This document shows, one piece after another, positions 15,462-24,088 of a stretch of DNA of 25,956 nucleotides. The notes below the pieces were generated by a model. The model did not search any database and was not told the DNA's origin. It worked only from the letters and a program-made list of their open reading frames with translations. The stretch comes from Ignavibacteria bacterium UBA961 (lineage in GTDB: Bacteria > Bacteroidota > Ignavibacteria > Kapaibacteriales > UBA961), in NCBI GenBank assembly GCA_002293005.1, contig DBCJ01000140.1, forward strand, positions 1-25,956, read 5' to 3'. Every line of letters starts with the position of its first letter. Position 1 is the stretch's first letter. Both the position numbers and the translations under genes were made by a program.

Positions 15462-15509
15462 TAAAAAACAAAAAGTCCTTTGTTTTCACATGGAAAACAA
15501 AGGACTTTT
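15462..15509 (-). terminator. Strong hairpin terminator downstream of tRNA-Met
   Basis: A perfect 17-bp stem (15471-15487 with 15493-15509, core AAAAGTCCTTTGTTTTC) around a 5-nt loop begins 6 bp after the tRNA 3' end as read on the minus strand. A T-rich tract follows it (TTTTTGTTTTTT). The symmetry means it could also stop plus-strand transcripts from the redox gene. Confidence 0.85.
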
Positions 15510-15515
15510 ATTATG

Positions 15516-15589
<74 letters not shown>

Positions 15590-15624
15590 ACTCTGTTCAT
15601 TCACGAGGAATGAAATTAAGACTG

Positions 15625-15632
15625 CAAAAATA
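15625..15632 (-). promoter_or_regulatory. Candidate -7 element of the tRNA gene
   Basis: TATTTTTG on the minus strand matches TAnnTTTG exactly, 35 nt upstream of the mature tRNA 5' end. The predicted leader contains a 7-bp hairpin (TTCATTC/GAATGAA, 15596-15614), which RNase P processing would remove. Confidence 0.5.
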
Positions 15633-15661
15633 CGATAATTCCGTTTCGAGAAAAACACTTT

Positions 15662-16294
15662 TTATTTGAGACCTTCTATTTCATCACGAAGTTGAGCAGC
15701 CTTTTCATAATCTTCATCCTTGATTGCTTGCTCCAATTCAGCTTCGAGGCGCTCTTTTTTGCTCAAAGAAGTTGACGGACGTTTCTTTTGAGCTCCATCT
15801 TTGAGGAAGAAATCGATTTCTTCTTCTTCAGTATCTTCTATGTCTAGTTCATCAGAATCATCATCTTCATCATCCTTTCCTTCATATTCTTCGAGCGAGA
15901 ATCCTGCAAGATCCAAAAGGGAAGAAGCAATATACATTGGAGCTTCAAAGCGCAAAGCGACGGCAATTGCATCGCTTGGTCTGGCATCAACAACTGATTC
16001 AATGCCATAAAAGTGAAGTGAAGCATAGAATGTGCTGTCTTTCATCTCATGGATGAAAATCTCGGTCACTTTTGTATCGAATGTTTCAATAATGGACTTT
16101 ATCAGATCATGTGTCATCGGCCTGCTTGTATGGACGCCTTCCATTTCATAGGCAATTGCTCCGGCTTCAGGCGCACCGATCACTATGGGTAATCTACGAT
16201 CACCATCGACTTCTTTCAAGATCAAAGCATAGGATCCATTGCTAGTCGGACTTTGTGATAATCCCAAGACCTCGACTTGTATTTTATCTTTCAT
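15662..16294 (-). CDS. Bifunctional nuclease family protein (DUF151) with UVR motif
   Basis: The 210-residue protein begins MKDKIQVEVLGLSQSP and contains the DUF151/BFN domain (about 1-135), with the conserved LPIVIGAPEAGAIAYEMEG-type block and the VDARPSDAIAVALR signature (102-115). A highly acidic linker (about 138-162) follows. The C-terminal UVR/UvrB-UvrC interaction motif is LEAELEQAIKDEDYEKAAQL (183-202). The family has reported DNase/RNase activity in plants and archaeal-type structures; the bacterial role is unsettled, though the UVR motif suggests a partner in repair or Clp-type complexes. I reject an upstream in-frame ATG at 16351 because that extension would run through the etfA terminator hairpin. 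Confidence 0.9.
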   Translation of the reverse strand: MKDKIQVEVLGLSQSPTSNGSYALILKEVDGDRRLPIVIGAPEAGAIAYEMEGVHTSRPMTHDLIKSIIETFDTKVTEIFIHEMKDSTFYASLHFYGIESVVDARPSDAIAVALRFEAPMYIASSLLDLAGFSLEEYEGKDDEDDDSDELDIEDTEEEEIDFFLKDGAQKKRPSTSLSKKERLEAELEQAIKDEDYEKAAQLRDEIEGLK

Positions 16295-16324
16295 TGTTTC
16301 ATTCCGAATTATGTGACCCCAAGA

Positions 16325-16351
16325 CAAAAATGGCCGTATCGACACGGCCAT
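16325..16351 (-). terminator. Rho-independent terminator of etfBA
   Basis: ATGGCCGT pairs with ACGGCCAT (16330-16337 with 16344-16351) around a 6-nt loop, and on the minus strand is followed by TTTTTGTCTT. It lies 23 bp past the etfA stop codon. It coincides with the spacer of a possible promoter for the next gene. Confidence 0.85.
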
Positions 16352-16356
16352 GCAAT
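16325..16356 (-). promoter_or_regulatory. Candidate promoter of the DUF151 gene, overlapping the etfA terminator
   Basis: On the minus strand ATTG (16353-16356), a 20-bp spacer and CATTTTTG (16325-16332) resemble TTTG-N19-21-TAnnTTTG with one mismatch in each box. The -7 box is 30 nt from the DUF151 ATG, the spacing seen at other promoters in this window. Its T run is also the terminator's U tract. Confidence 0.45.
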
Positions 16357-16374
16357 ACTATGATTTTTTCCGCA

Positions 16375-17346
16375 TCATGAATGCAACATCGCTTTCAGCT
16401 TTGCATCAAGAACAGGCAATACTTCAAAAACATCACCAACAATGCCATAATCGGCAACTTTGAAAATCGGTGCATCCTTGTCTTTATTGATGGCAAGAAT
16501 GAATTTTGATGAACTCATGCCGGCCAAATGCTGAACTGCACCTGAAATGCCACAAGCTACATAGAGAGAAGGTGACACGGTTTTTCCGGTTTGACCCACT
16601 TGCTCTCCATGTGGTCTCCAGCCGGCATCAACAACCGCACGGGAAGCGCCAACCGCGGCACCCAATGTGGAAGCCAATTGTTCGATGATTGGAAAATGCT
16701 CCGGACCCTTCATTCCTCTTCCGCCGGACACGATGATATCTGCCTCGGCAACATCCAATCTTCCTTCATTTTTTACAATTGATGTCACTTTCACGCCTGC
16801 ATGCTTGGCTTCCAAGCTGGGTGCAAAGGAAGTGATACTTGCATTTGCTGAGCCTTCTTGCTTTGCTGTGAACACATTTGGTCTGAGCGCAATGATTGAA
16901 TGATCAGATACAGACTCAACAGTGATATGTGCCTTACCTGCATAGACAGGTCTTGTGGCCTTCACTTTGCCACCTTCATTCACGAGTGCAATACAATCAG
17001 GCAAAATTCCTGCTTTGAGTTTTACGCTCAAGCGGGGAGCAATCTCTTTTCCAGAAGCATTTCCGGAAAGGATAAGCGTGTCTGCAGACACTGATTGCGC
17101 ATATTGAGCAAGCGCTTCGGCTGTGGCTGTGGATGAATAGGTGGAAAGAAGATCATGCTTTGCGAGCACTACAGATTGCACGCCATAGTTTCCAGCAGTT
17201 GCAAGTGCCTGCTCTGAACCATGTACTGCAAAAGCCGTGATTTGTGCATCGCCGGCGATGGAGCGCGCGGCTGTCAATGCTTCATAGGAAGTTCTTTTCA
17301 GTGAACTTGCATCTTTGGGTTCGATATAAACGATGATATGTTTCAT
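16375..17346 (-). CDS. etfA: Electron transfer flavoprotein subunit alpha
   Basis: The 323-residue protein has the ETF alpha N-terminal domain (residues 1-185) and the FAD-binding C-terminal domain. The latter is shown by VSGGRGMKGPEHF, GASRAVVDAGWRPHGEQVGQ, TGKTVSPSLYVACGISGAVQ and INKDKDAPIFKVADYGIVGD. With EtfB it forms the soluble heterodimer that accepts electrons from acyl-CoA and other dehydrogenases and delivers them to ETF-quinone oxidoreductase. It lies 21 bp downstream of etfB and ends at a strong terminator. No dehydrogenase or EtfD-like gene is adjacent. The sequence looks like the canonical, non-bifurcating-type arrangement, but this was not tested by alignment. Confidence 0.97.
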   Translation of the reverse strand: MKHIIVYIEPKDASSLKRTSYEALTAARSIAGDAQITAFAVHGSEQALATAGNYGVQSVVLAKHDLLSTYSSTATAEALAQYAQSVSADTLILSGNASGKEIAPRLSVKLKAGILPDCIALVNEGGKVKATRPVYAGKAHITVESVSDHSIIALRPNVFTAKQEGSANASITSFAPSLEAKHAGVKVTSIVKNEGRLDVAEADIIVSGGRGMKGPEHFPIIEQLASTLGAAVGASRAVVDAGWRPHGEQVGQTGKTVSPSLYVACGISGAVQHLAGMSSSKFILAINKDKDAPIFKVADYGIVGDVFEVLPVLDAKLKAMLHS

Positions 17347-17367
17347 GAGTGAAATCTTCCAGATTAA

Positions 17368-18114
17368 TTAAATAACTTTTGCCTGTTCATGGAGTGCAGT
17401 GACTACTGATGCAATTTCTGCTTCGGAGTCACCAACTATCATTCCGACTCTTTTCGAGGATGGAAGTGCCATAGATGTCAAAGACACCAATGCAGAACCA
17501 TGACATGAAGCAATCTCTTCAATCGGTTTGCTCTTTGCTTTCATGATATCAGGCAATTTCGGATAACGAGGATCATTCAAACCCTTTTGTGCACTGATCA
17601 CGCAGGGAACTGAGCATGTCAATACTTCTTTTCCACCTTCGATATCTCGCTCGGCAGTAATGGCATTATTCTCAATATTCCAAGATGATACGACGGAAAT
17701 TGATGGAAGATCAAGCATTTCTGCAACCATTGGTGCCATCCCGGATGAGTCAAAATCAATGGATTGTCTTCCAAAAATCACCAAATCGGGTGAAATCGAT
17801 TTGGCATAACCTGCAATATTTTCTGCCACATTATATGAATCAAGAATATCATCGGTTTTTACGATGCCGGCTTTGTCGACTCCCATCGCAAGAGCGGTTC
17901 TAAGAATCTCTTTCGAGGTTTCAGGGCCAACAGTCAAGGCCGTTACCGTGCCTCCGAAACGCTCTCTCAAGCGAAGACCCTCTTCAATTGCAAATTCATC
18001 ATAAGGATTGAGAATGAACTTGATGCCGGTCTTTTCAATGGATTTTCCATCGCCGGATACTTGGATTTTGGCTGTGGTATCAGGTACCTGTGAAATACAC
18101 ACAAGGATATTCAT
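17368..18114 (-). CDS. etfB: Electron transfer flavoprotein subunit beta
   Basis: The 248-residue protein opens MNILVCISQVPDTTAKIQV and has the FILNPYDEFAIEEGLRLRE block, the LTVGPETSKEILRTALAMGVD stretch (abbreviated core LRTALAMG) and the DLVIFGRQSIDFDSSGMAP AMP-site region. All are diagnostic of EtfB. It binds AMP and partners EtfA. The start at 18114 gives the normal family length; an upstream ATG at 18153 overlaps the predicted -7 element. It is first in the etfBA operon. Confidence 0.97.
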   Translation of the reverse strand: MNILVCISQVPDTTAKIQVSGDGKSIEKTGIKFILNPYDEFAIEEGLRLRERFGGTVTALTVGPETSKEILRTALAMGVDKAGIVKTDDILDSYNVAENIAGYAKSISPDLVIFGRQSIDFDSSGMAPMVAEMLDLPSISVVSSWNIENNAITAERDIEGGKEVLTCSVPCVISAQKGLNDPRYPKLPDIMKAKSKPIEEIASCHGSALVSLTSMALPSSKRVGMIVGDSEAEIASVVTALHEQAKVI

Positions 18115-18150
18115 GGAGTGACTCCGTGTTTTTTGATGGTGATCAGTATG

Positions 18151-18158
18151 CAAAATTA
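18151..18158 (-). promoter_or_regulatory. Candidate -7 element of etfBA
   Basis: TAATTTTG on the minus strand is an exact TAnnTTTG match, 36 nt before the etfB ATG. The -33 region is T-rich without a clear TTTG. Confidence 0.45.
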
Positions 18159-18199
18159 GGGAATTTCAAGGATTGAAAATCAGTGAATTTTCCACGCTT

Positions 18200-19960
18200 T
18201 TAGCGGATTAACTTGAATAATTCGACTCTTCGACAGCGTTTGTTATAGATATCTTCATTCTCGAAGGGTCGAATTTTCAGAAGAGCTTCCTCACCTTGAG
18301 ATTCTGCTTTCAACATTTTGGCCGGCACACCAAGTTTCACAAGTTGTTGAACAATGAAATCAGCTCTTCTTTGACCCAGCTTCATATTGTATTCATTTGA
18401 TCCAACCTGATCCGTATGTCCAACTATCGAGAGAGTTTCAATGCTTGTTTGAAATTTCTGCAAATTCAACCCCACTTTCACAATCGCATCTTTCCATGAA
18501 ACCGGGGTTTCATTCCCATTAGAATCCAAAAGGAATGGATAAGGATCCTTGAATTCATTTGTGGGAAAATTGATGCGAAGTGCAATGGTTTTGGGTAATT
18601 GAAGCGGATCAGACAAATAGGCATTATTGTCAGACTGCAAAAATGTGGTGATGAATGCTGATTCAAAGAGCTCATCTGATTCTGCTGAAATTCGGACAGG
18701 TCTGTTTGTAGCCACTTTCACCCTGTATCGACCGGTGGTATCGGTCATTTGCTGATCAATGACTTCATTCTCTGGATATAATGTGGTGGTTACTTCTGCA
18801 TTCTTTACCGGCTTTTTGCTTTCTTCATCAATAACTCTCCCTTCAATGGTGATGATAGTCTTGGGGTCCAACTTATCAGCTCTTTTGAGTGCGGGAGATG
18901 TCATTTGCCATTTTACAATAGGCGTCTGCTTCACTGTATCAAACTGATAAGCAGGATGATAGACAAATATGTCGAAGGAAAAATCATCTGCCGGGGATGA
19001 TTGATTGGAACTATAATAGAGCAATGTATCTATACGATTACTTGGTGAAGATGGAAATAATTCATCATAAACGGTATTAATCGGAGCCCCAATATTTGCG
19101 GGTTGTTCAAATGCCTTGGCGAGTGCTATAGAATCTCGGACTTTCAATGCTTTTTTAATAGATTCCGGATCAAACATGGCAGAAAATATATCGTAACCGC
19201 CAAGATTTGCATGACCAGATGAGGAAAAGAGCAAAACATTGCCTTGTTTTGTAACAAAAGGACTCAATTCATCACACTTTGAATTGATGATATGTCCGCA
19301 ATTCATAGGCTCGCTCCAAGCCTTGCCTTCCTTTGCTGATACATAAATGTCCGTACCTTTTATCGATCCAATTCGATCGCTTACATAAAACAGCAATGTT
19401 CCATCGGGTGAAAGGGTGGGATGCGATTCCCAGTGTAAAAGGGAAGAGACATCAATATTATTCAGGGGTTTTACCAAATCTTTTGCTAGTTCCGACATGA
19501 TGATATCCGCATCTCCCGGATATGCACCGGCTGAAACTCTTGCGGCTATTGCTTGCTTGGAATCTCCCGTCACAAAACCAAGTGAGCCATTTTCCTCCAT
19601 TTCAGGGGTATATATCTCTGAAACAGTCTTTTCATTATAAAATCGAATGGATCTCAAAATCTGACTCCCACCGGCAGATGCGGTATTCCAAATGGTCGAA
19701 TCCTTGAGAAATGAAATATTCCATTCATCGATCACGGGAGAATTCAAGCCTTCAACCGAGCGAATCCTCATAAATCGCTCTTTTCCCTGAGATGCGGTAT
19801 CCAAAACAGGACCCGTGAAGCGTTTGGGATAACAATCTTGTGATGGAGGCGGAGGACAAATCAGATCTTTGAATAAAGAACGGGGGCGCAGCACCGTGCA
19901 AGAAGACAGCAATGCCACGAGCGGAAACATAAGTATCAGTATGCGAAATAGATATGTCAT
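18200..19960 (-). CDS. OmpA-family lipoprotein with PD40 repeats and carboxypeptidase-regulatory-like domain
   Basis: The 586-residue protein has a lipoprotein signal with lipobox LSSC (Cys21). WD40-like PD40 segments follow (HPTLSPDGTLLFYVSD at about 180-195 and SPFVTKQGNVLLFSSSG at 233-249). Next is a carboxypeptidase regulatory-like beta domain (TIEGRVIDEESKKPVKNAEV, about 371-390). The C-terminal OmpA peptidoglycan-binding domain (about 465-586) has GHTDQVGSNEYN and RRVELF. This architecture is frequent in Bacteroidota, where such proteins tether the outer membrane to the cell wall and some (PorE-like) serve type IX secretion. It diverges from ligA across an 85- to 109-bp region. Its own promoter is not clear. 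Confidence 0.9.
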   Translation of the reverse strand: MTYLFRILILMFPLVALLSSCTVLRPRSLFKDLICPPPPSQDCYPKRFTGPVLDTASQGKERFMRIRSVEGLNSPVIDEWNISFLKDSTIWNTASAGGSQILRSIRFYNEKTVSEIYTPEMEENGSLGFVTGDSKQAIAARVSAGAYPGDADIIMSELAKDLVKPLNNIDVSSLLHWESHPTLSPDGTLLFYVSDRIGSIKGTDIYVSAKEGKAWSEPMNCGHIINSKCDELSPFVTKQGNVLLFSSSGHANLGGYDIFSAMFDPESIKKALKVRDSIALAKAFEQPANIGAPINTVYDELFPSSPSNRIDTLLYYSSNQSSPADDFSFDIFVYHPAYQFDTVKQTPIVKWQMTSPALKRADKLDPKTIITIEGRVIDEESKKPVKNAEVTTTLYPENEVIDQQMTDTTGRYRVKVATNRPVRISAESDELFESAFITTFLQSDNNAYLSDPLQLPKTIALRINFPTNEFKDPYPFLLDSNGNETPVSWKDAIVKVGLNLQKFQTSIETLSIVGHTDQVGSNEYNMKLGQRRADFIVQQLVKLGVPAKMLKAESQGEEALLKIRPFENEDIYNKRCRRVELFKLIR

Positions 19961-20007
19961 ATCGCAAATTACAAATTCAATGTGATTGTGATCATTCCGG
20001 GGATATG

Positions 20008-20038
20008 ATTGTCCCTATGAATGAAAGAGGTATTTTTG
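20008..20038 (+). promoter_or_regulatory. Promoter of the ligA operon
   Basis: ATTG (20008-20011), a 19-bp spacer and TATTTTTG (20031-20038) match the Bacteroidota promoter with one mismatch in the -33 box. Transcription would begin around 20043-20046, so an ATG at 20046 would be leaderless, whereas ATG 20070 has a leader like that of other genes here. Confidence 0.6.
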
Positions 20039-20069
20039 CACTTCAATGTCAATTCCTTCATTTGGATTC

Positions 20070-22160
20070 ATGAGTCAATTCGACATATTTTCAGCCGATT
20101 CAAGCGAACAATCGCCCTCAAAGCGAGCAGAAGAATTGCGCGCGATCATCAATTCAGCAGATCATGCCTATTATGTAGAAGCTCATCCAATCATGAGTGA
20201 TAGGGAATATGATGGGATGTTCAGAGAATTGCAAGACTTGGAACAACATGATCCAACACTCCTCACACCTGATTCCCCAACGCAAAGAATAGGTGGCTCT
20301 CAACTCAAAGAGTTTGTTCAAGTGATGCACAAAAAACCAATGTTATCGCTTGCAAACACATATTCTGAAGAGGAAGTTCGTGATTTTGATGAAAGAGTGA
20401 CGCAAGGACTCGATAATCCACATCACCCATATGTATGCGAATTGAAAGTTGACGGTGTTGCTATCAGTCTTCATTATCGCAATGGTGTATTGGAAAGAGC
20501 CGTGACTCGTGGGGATGGTGAAATTGGTGATGATGTTACCGCCAATATCAAAACCATAAAAGAATTACCTCTCAAAATTCAGCATATTCCATTTGAAGAA
20601 TTGAATCAAGAAATGGAGATCAGAGGGGAAGTCTACATGGAAAATGCCGCATTTTTGGCTTTGAATCAAGCCAGAGAAGAAGCCGGAGAGAAGACATATG
20701 CAAATCCAAGAAATCTCACTGCAGGTACGCTAAAACAACTCAATTCAAAAGAAGTAGCCAAAAGACCACTCAAAATAGTCTGTTATTATCTTGATGGAAA
20801 TTCAGAGAAGACCAATATATCTCATGCTGAAAATCTTATTCATCTAAAAACAATGGGTTTTCCGATCAGCCAATACAGCAAAAGAGTTGACGATATCGAT
20901 GCTGTGTCTAGATTCTTGAATGAATGGGAATATCAGAGAGATCAACTTCCATTTGGCATCGATGGCATTGTAATCAAAGTCGATTCCATTCCTCAGCAAC
21001 GCATTCTTGGTACAGTAGCGAGAGCCCCCAAATGGGCAATCGCATATAAATATGAAGCTTTAAAAGCTGAAACAATCCTTCAAGATATCACATTTCAGAT
21101 TGGAAGAACAGGAGTTGTGACACCCGTAGCCGAACTTGAGCCGGTATTTTTGGCGGGAAGCACAATCAGCAGAGCAACCTTACACAATGAAGATTTTATT
21201 CTTGGATTGGATATTAGAATTAGTGATACCGTCATTGTAGAAAAAGGCGGTGATGTAATTCCTAAAATCACTGGATTTATTGCATCGAAAAGACATCCGG
21301 ATGCTTTGAAATTTAGCTTCCCAAACTTATGTCCTTGTCCCATCAATTCTGATTTACATCATCCGGAAGGAGAGGTACATTATCTCTGCATGCATCCTGA
21401 ATGTCCATGGCAGATTCGTCGCAGACTTGAACATTTCGCTTCAAGAGATGCCATGAATATTGAAGGATTGGGAGAAAAAGTGATTGATCAATTCGTGGAA
21501 TTGGGTCTTTTGCATTCCATTGCAGATATTTATTCTCTTCAGGAAAAAAAAGACAGCATTCAATCCCTCGATCGATGGGGCTTGAAAAGCGTCGATAAAT
21601 TATTGGAATCCATCGAGCAAAGTAAGAATCAACCATTCCGAAAAGTGTTATTTGCCCTTGGCATTAGACATATCGGAGAAGGTATGTCAAAGACTCTTGC
21701 ACAACATTTTGGTTCGATTGAAGCTTTGCAAAATGCAGATCTGAATCAATTACTGGAAATCAAAGAAGTGGGTAATTCCATTGCAAATTCACTCATTGAA
21801 TTTTTCAAAGATGAACATGAAATGTCAATGCTCAATACTCTAAAACATGCAGATCTTTGTATGAGTATCGATGAGTCTGAAATGGCGATTCGAACAGATG
21901 AATTTTCGGGTTTTAGTATTGTATTAACCGGAGAATTATCTGCTTTGACAAGAAAAGAAGCCTCGGAAGAAATAGAAAAAAGAGGCGGAAAAGTCACCGG
22001 ATCGGTCAGCAAAAAAACAACATGTCTGATTGCCGGTGAACAAGCAGGATCCAAACTGGACAAAGCACGCGAATTGAATATTCCAATTCTCACAGAGCAA
22101 GATTTTCTAGCTGTGATTCAAGGAACATTACCATTGACTTCATTTTTAGGTTTACCATGA
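20070..22160 (+). CDS. ligA: NAD-dependent DNA ligase LigA
   Basis: The 696-residue enzyme seals nicks using NAD+. Domains in order: an Ia domain (HAYYVEAHPIMSDREYD), the adenylation domain with the nucleophile lysine in CELKVDGVAIS (about Lys126), an OB fold (IGRTGVVTPVAELEPV), a zinc finger, HhH repeats (LFALGIRHIGEG and LLEIKEVGNSIANSL) and a C-terminal BRCT domain (FSGFSIVLTGEL onward). The zinc site reads CPC (421 and 423) then CMHPEC (440 and 445); the first pair is one residue closer than the usual CPxC. I prefer ATG 20070 from promoter spacing. ATG 20046 (704 residues) is the alternative. The stop overlaps the next gene's start (ATGA). Confidence 0.97.
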   Translation: MSQFDIFSADSSEQSPSKRAEELRAIINSADHAYYVEAHPIMSDREYDGMFRELQDLEQHDPTLLTPDSPTQRIGGSQLKEFVQVMHKKPMLSLANTYSEEEVRDFDERVTQGLDNPHHPYVCELKVDGVAISLHYRNGVLERAVTRGDGEIGDDVTANIKTIKELPLKIQHIPFEELNQEMEIRGEVYMENAAFLALNQAREEAGEKTYANPRNLTAGTLKQLNSKEVAKRPLKIVCYYLDGNSEKTNISHAENLIHLKTMGFPISQYSKRVDDIDAVSRFLNEWEYQRDQLPFGIDGIVIKVDSIPQQRILGTVARAPKWAIAYKYEALKAETILQDITFQIGRTGVVTPVAELEPVFLAGSTISRATLHNEDFILGLDIRISDTVIVEKGGDVIPKITGFIASKRHPDALKFSFPNLCPCPINSDLHHPEGEVHYLCMHPECPWQIRRRLEHFASRDAMNIEGLGEKVIDQFVELGLLHSIADIYSLQEKKDSIQSLDRWGLKSVDKLLESIEQSKNQPFRKVLFALGIRHIGEGMSKTLAQHFGSIEALQNADLNQLLEIKEVGNSIANSLIEFFKDEHEMSMLNTLKHADLCMSIDESEMAIRTDEFSGFSIVLTGELSALTRKEASEEIEKRGGKVTGSVSKKTTCLIAGEQAGSKLDKARELNIPILTEQDFLAVIQGTLPLTSFLGLP

Positions 22161-24079
22161 AAGCTATTTTTATTCTCCTTCAAGCATTGTTCTTATTGAC
22201 TACCATGCTCAATGCAGGCACGATGCAGATTCAACCTGCAATGCCCAAGCGAGGTATTGATACTGTGGTGATTCAATACACCGCATCAAAAGCATCTCTC
22301 GCAAAGGCAAAAAAAATCTATGCGATCATTCATAATTATACCGCTCGCGATAAAAAGCCATATGCCGTGCAATATGCATTGGAATCATTTCCGACAGCAA
22401 AAAGTAAAGACAGTTTATCGTTTATTGCAAAATTTGTTCCGAAGACTGATGCCGCACTCATACTCGTGAAAGTTGGTGATGGTACAAAATACGGTGATAA
22501 TAATAGCGGGAATTACTGGGAATTGCTTCCACTTGACAAAGATGGAAAAATACCTGAAGGACAGTCACTGAGAAGAATTATTTCTTATTCCGAATCATTC
22601 CCCGAAGAATGCGCACGAAAGCAGAATATAGCATTGGCAATGGAGATATTGCAAAACAATAAAGATTATTCTTTGACTACATTTCAAAGAAATTTCTTTG
22701 AGAGAATACTTCCATTCATGGCAAAACAAATTGACAGAGATAGTTTGAAGAAATCAATGTCTGCTTTTTTGACTAAGAATGCTGTTGATACGGATTCCGA
22801 AGCGGAAAATAGGATGTTGAGTCAAGCATTGCGCATAACAGGAAATCCTGAAATGGCAGATTCTGTTGAAAAGCAATATGAATATCTACATCCACTAGAC
22901 GAATTTTCCGAAGAAGCTTCTGCGAATAGAGTATTCTCTTCAAAAACGAAAGATGAATTCATTGTGAATGCGGAAAAATATATCAATCAATATCCTTCCT
23001 CATATTCTATTCTATCCATTGCAGAATCCTATATTCGCGTGCAATTGAAAGAGGGAAAACTTGCAAAGTTAACAGAGCGTTTTCTTCGTGATCCAACCTT
23101 GCCAACCACGCCATCTCTCGATCTAGCGAATACATTTCTTGAATTGGATTCTTTAAAGGAAGCTCTGCGTTGGTCAGAAAGAGCTGTGTTCTTTGCAAAA
23201 GATGATGCATCTGTCGTGCAACCAAAGTATTTGGCTCCTTGTGAATTTACAGAAGAGCGAAGAAAAATGATTGCCGAAGCAATGCTGGCACCTGCTTTTG
23301 TATACAAGCGCATGAAGAATCATGAAAAATCACTATTACTGTATAAGGAAGTAGCGGAAGGATATGCTGATAAGTTGGACTTGTTACAAATGACATCAGT
23401 ATATCAAAGCATGATTGAATTGCTTGATGCTCTTTCGAATCAACAAGAAGCTTATGCATTGGCATCGAAGGCAATTTCAACGGGTTATATGTCCGATAAA
23501 ATTCTGTCTGATCATAAAGCATTATTCGAGTATCTGAGCAAGCAAGACCTAATCAAAGGCGAATATGAGACCGAGATTACAGAACTCAAGAATACCGGAT
23601 TAAAGGCAAAACAGCAGTTGATTCTTGAAGATCAACTTTCACTTCCACCGGTTCCCGGAATATTAAAGACAGCTGATGGAAAAACTATCACACCTGATGA
23701 TTGGAAGGGAAAAGTTGTATTTATTGATTTTTGGGCAACTTGGTGTGGTCCATGTATACGTTCATTTCCAGGTTTGCAAAAATTATATGACAAGTATAAA
23801 AGCAATCCTGATGTGATTTTTGCGGTGGTCAATGTATGGGAAAGAGTTGAAGATAGATTCGCATCCGTCAAGACATTCCTCAGCAAAAATCCATATACAT
23901 TCCCAATTCTTTTTGACTTGAAAGATGAGATGGTAAAAGGATATGGCGTGACGGGCATTCCATCCAAGTTCATACTTGATAAAAATGGGATTGGTCGATT
24001 CATGGAAGTTGGTCTTGCAGAAGAACAAACATTCATTGATCAAACATCAATGAAAATCGATGCTTTATTGGCACAATGA
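22157..24079 (+). CDS. Secreted TlpA-like thioredoxin-fold protein with long helical N-terminal region
   Basis: The 640-residue protein has a signal peptide (to about residue 20). A beta-rich section follows to about 120, then about 350 residues of mostly helical, repeat-like sequence (TPR-like in character, e.g. LANTFLELDSLKEALRWSER). The C-terminal TlpA/ResA-type thioredoxin domain runs from about 500 to 640. It has WATWCGPC (Cys530 and Cys533), the GIPSKFILD cis-proline loop and a VVNVW strand. Such proteins act in periplasmic disulfide reduction or cytochrome maturation. The first codon overlaps the ligA stop (ATGA) and prfC begins 9 bp after its stop, so all three genes should be co-transcribed. 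The N-terminal half has no family I can name. Confidence 0.85.
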   Translation: MKAIFILLQALFLLTTMLNAGTMQIQPAMPKRGIDTVVIQYTASKASLAKAKKIYAIIHNYTARDKKPYAVQYALESFPTAKSKDSLSFIAKFVPKTDAALILVKVGDGTKYGDNNSGNYWELLPLDKDGKIPEGQSLRRIISYSESFPEECARKQNIALAMEILQNNKDYSLTTFQRNFFERILPFMAKQIDRDSLKKSMSAFLTKNAVDTDSEAENRMLSQALRITGNPEMADSVEKQYEYLHPLDEFSEEASANRVFSSKTKDEFIVNAEKYINQYPSSYSILSIAESYIRVQLKEGKLAKLTERFLRDPTLPTTPSLDLANTFLELDSLKEALRWSERAVFFAKDDASVVQPKYLAPCEFTEERRKMIAEAMLAPAFVYKRMKNHEKSLLLYKEVAEGYADKLDLLQMTSVYQSMIELLDALSNQQEAYALASKAISTGYMSDKILSDHKALFEYLSKQDLIKGEYETEITELKNTGLKAKQQLILEDQLSLPPVPGILKTADGKTITPDDWKGKVVFIDFWATWCGPCIRSFPGLQKLYDKYKSNPDVIFAVVNVWERVEDRFASVKTFLSKNPYTFPILFDLKDEMVKGYGVTGIPSKFILDKNGIGRFMEVGLAEEQTFIDQTSMKIDALLAQ

Positions 24080-24088
24080 GAAGGAATC

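Noticed and set aside
15801..16010. Poly-serine open frame antisense to the DUF151 gene
   Set aside because: It is the complement of the acidic linker codons (GAA/GAT runs), not a gene.
16295..16351. N-terminal extension of the DUF151 protein (start at 16351)
   Set aside because: The extra 19 codons translate the etfA terminator hairpin and have no resemblance to the family.
18195..18205. CGCT/AGCG hairpin after the OmpA-like gene as a terminator
   Set aside because: Four-base-pair stem overlapping the wrong side of the stop codon; too weak.
23632..24036. 134-codon open frame antisense to the thioredoxin domain
   Set aside because: Shadow of a strongly conserved TlpA-like domain; no start context.
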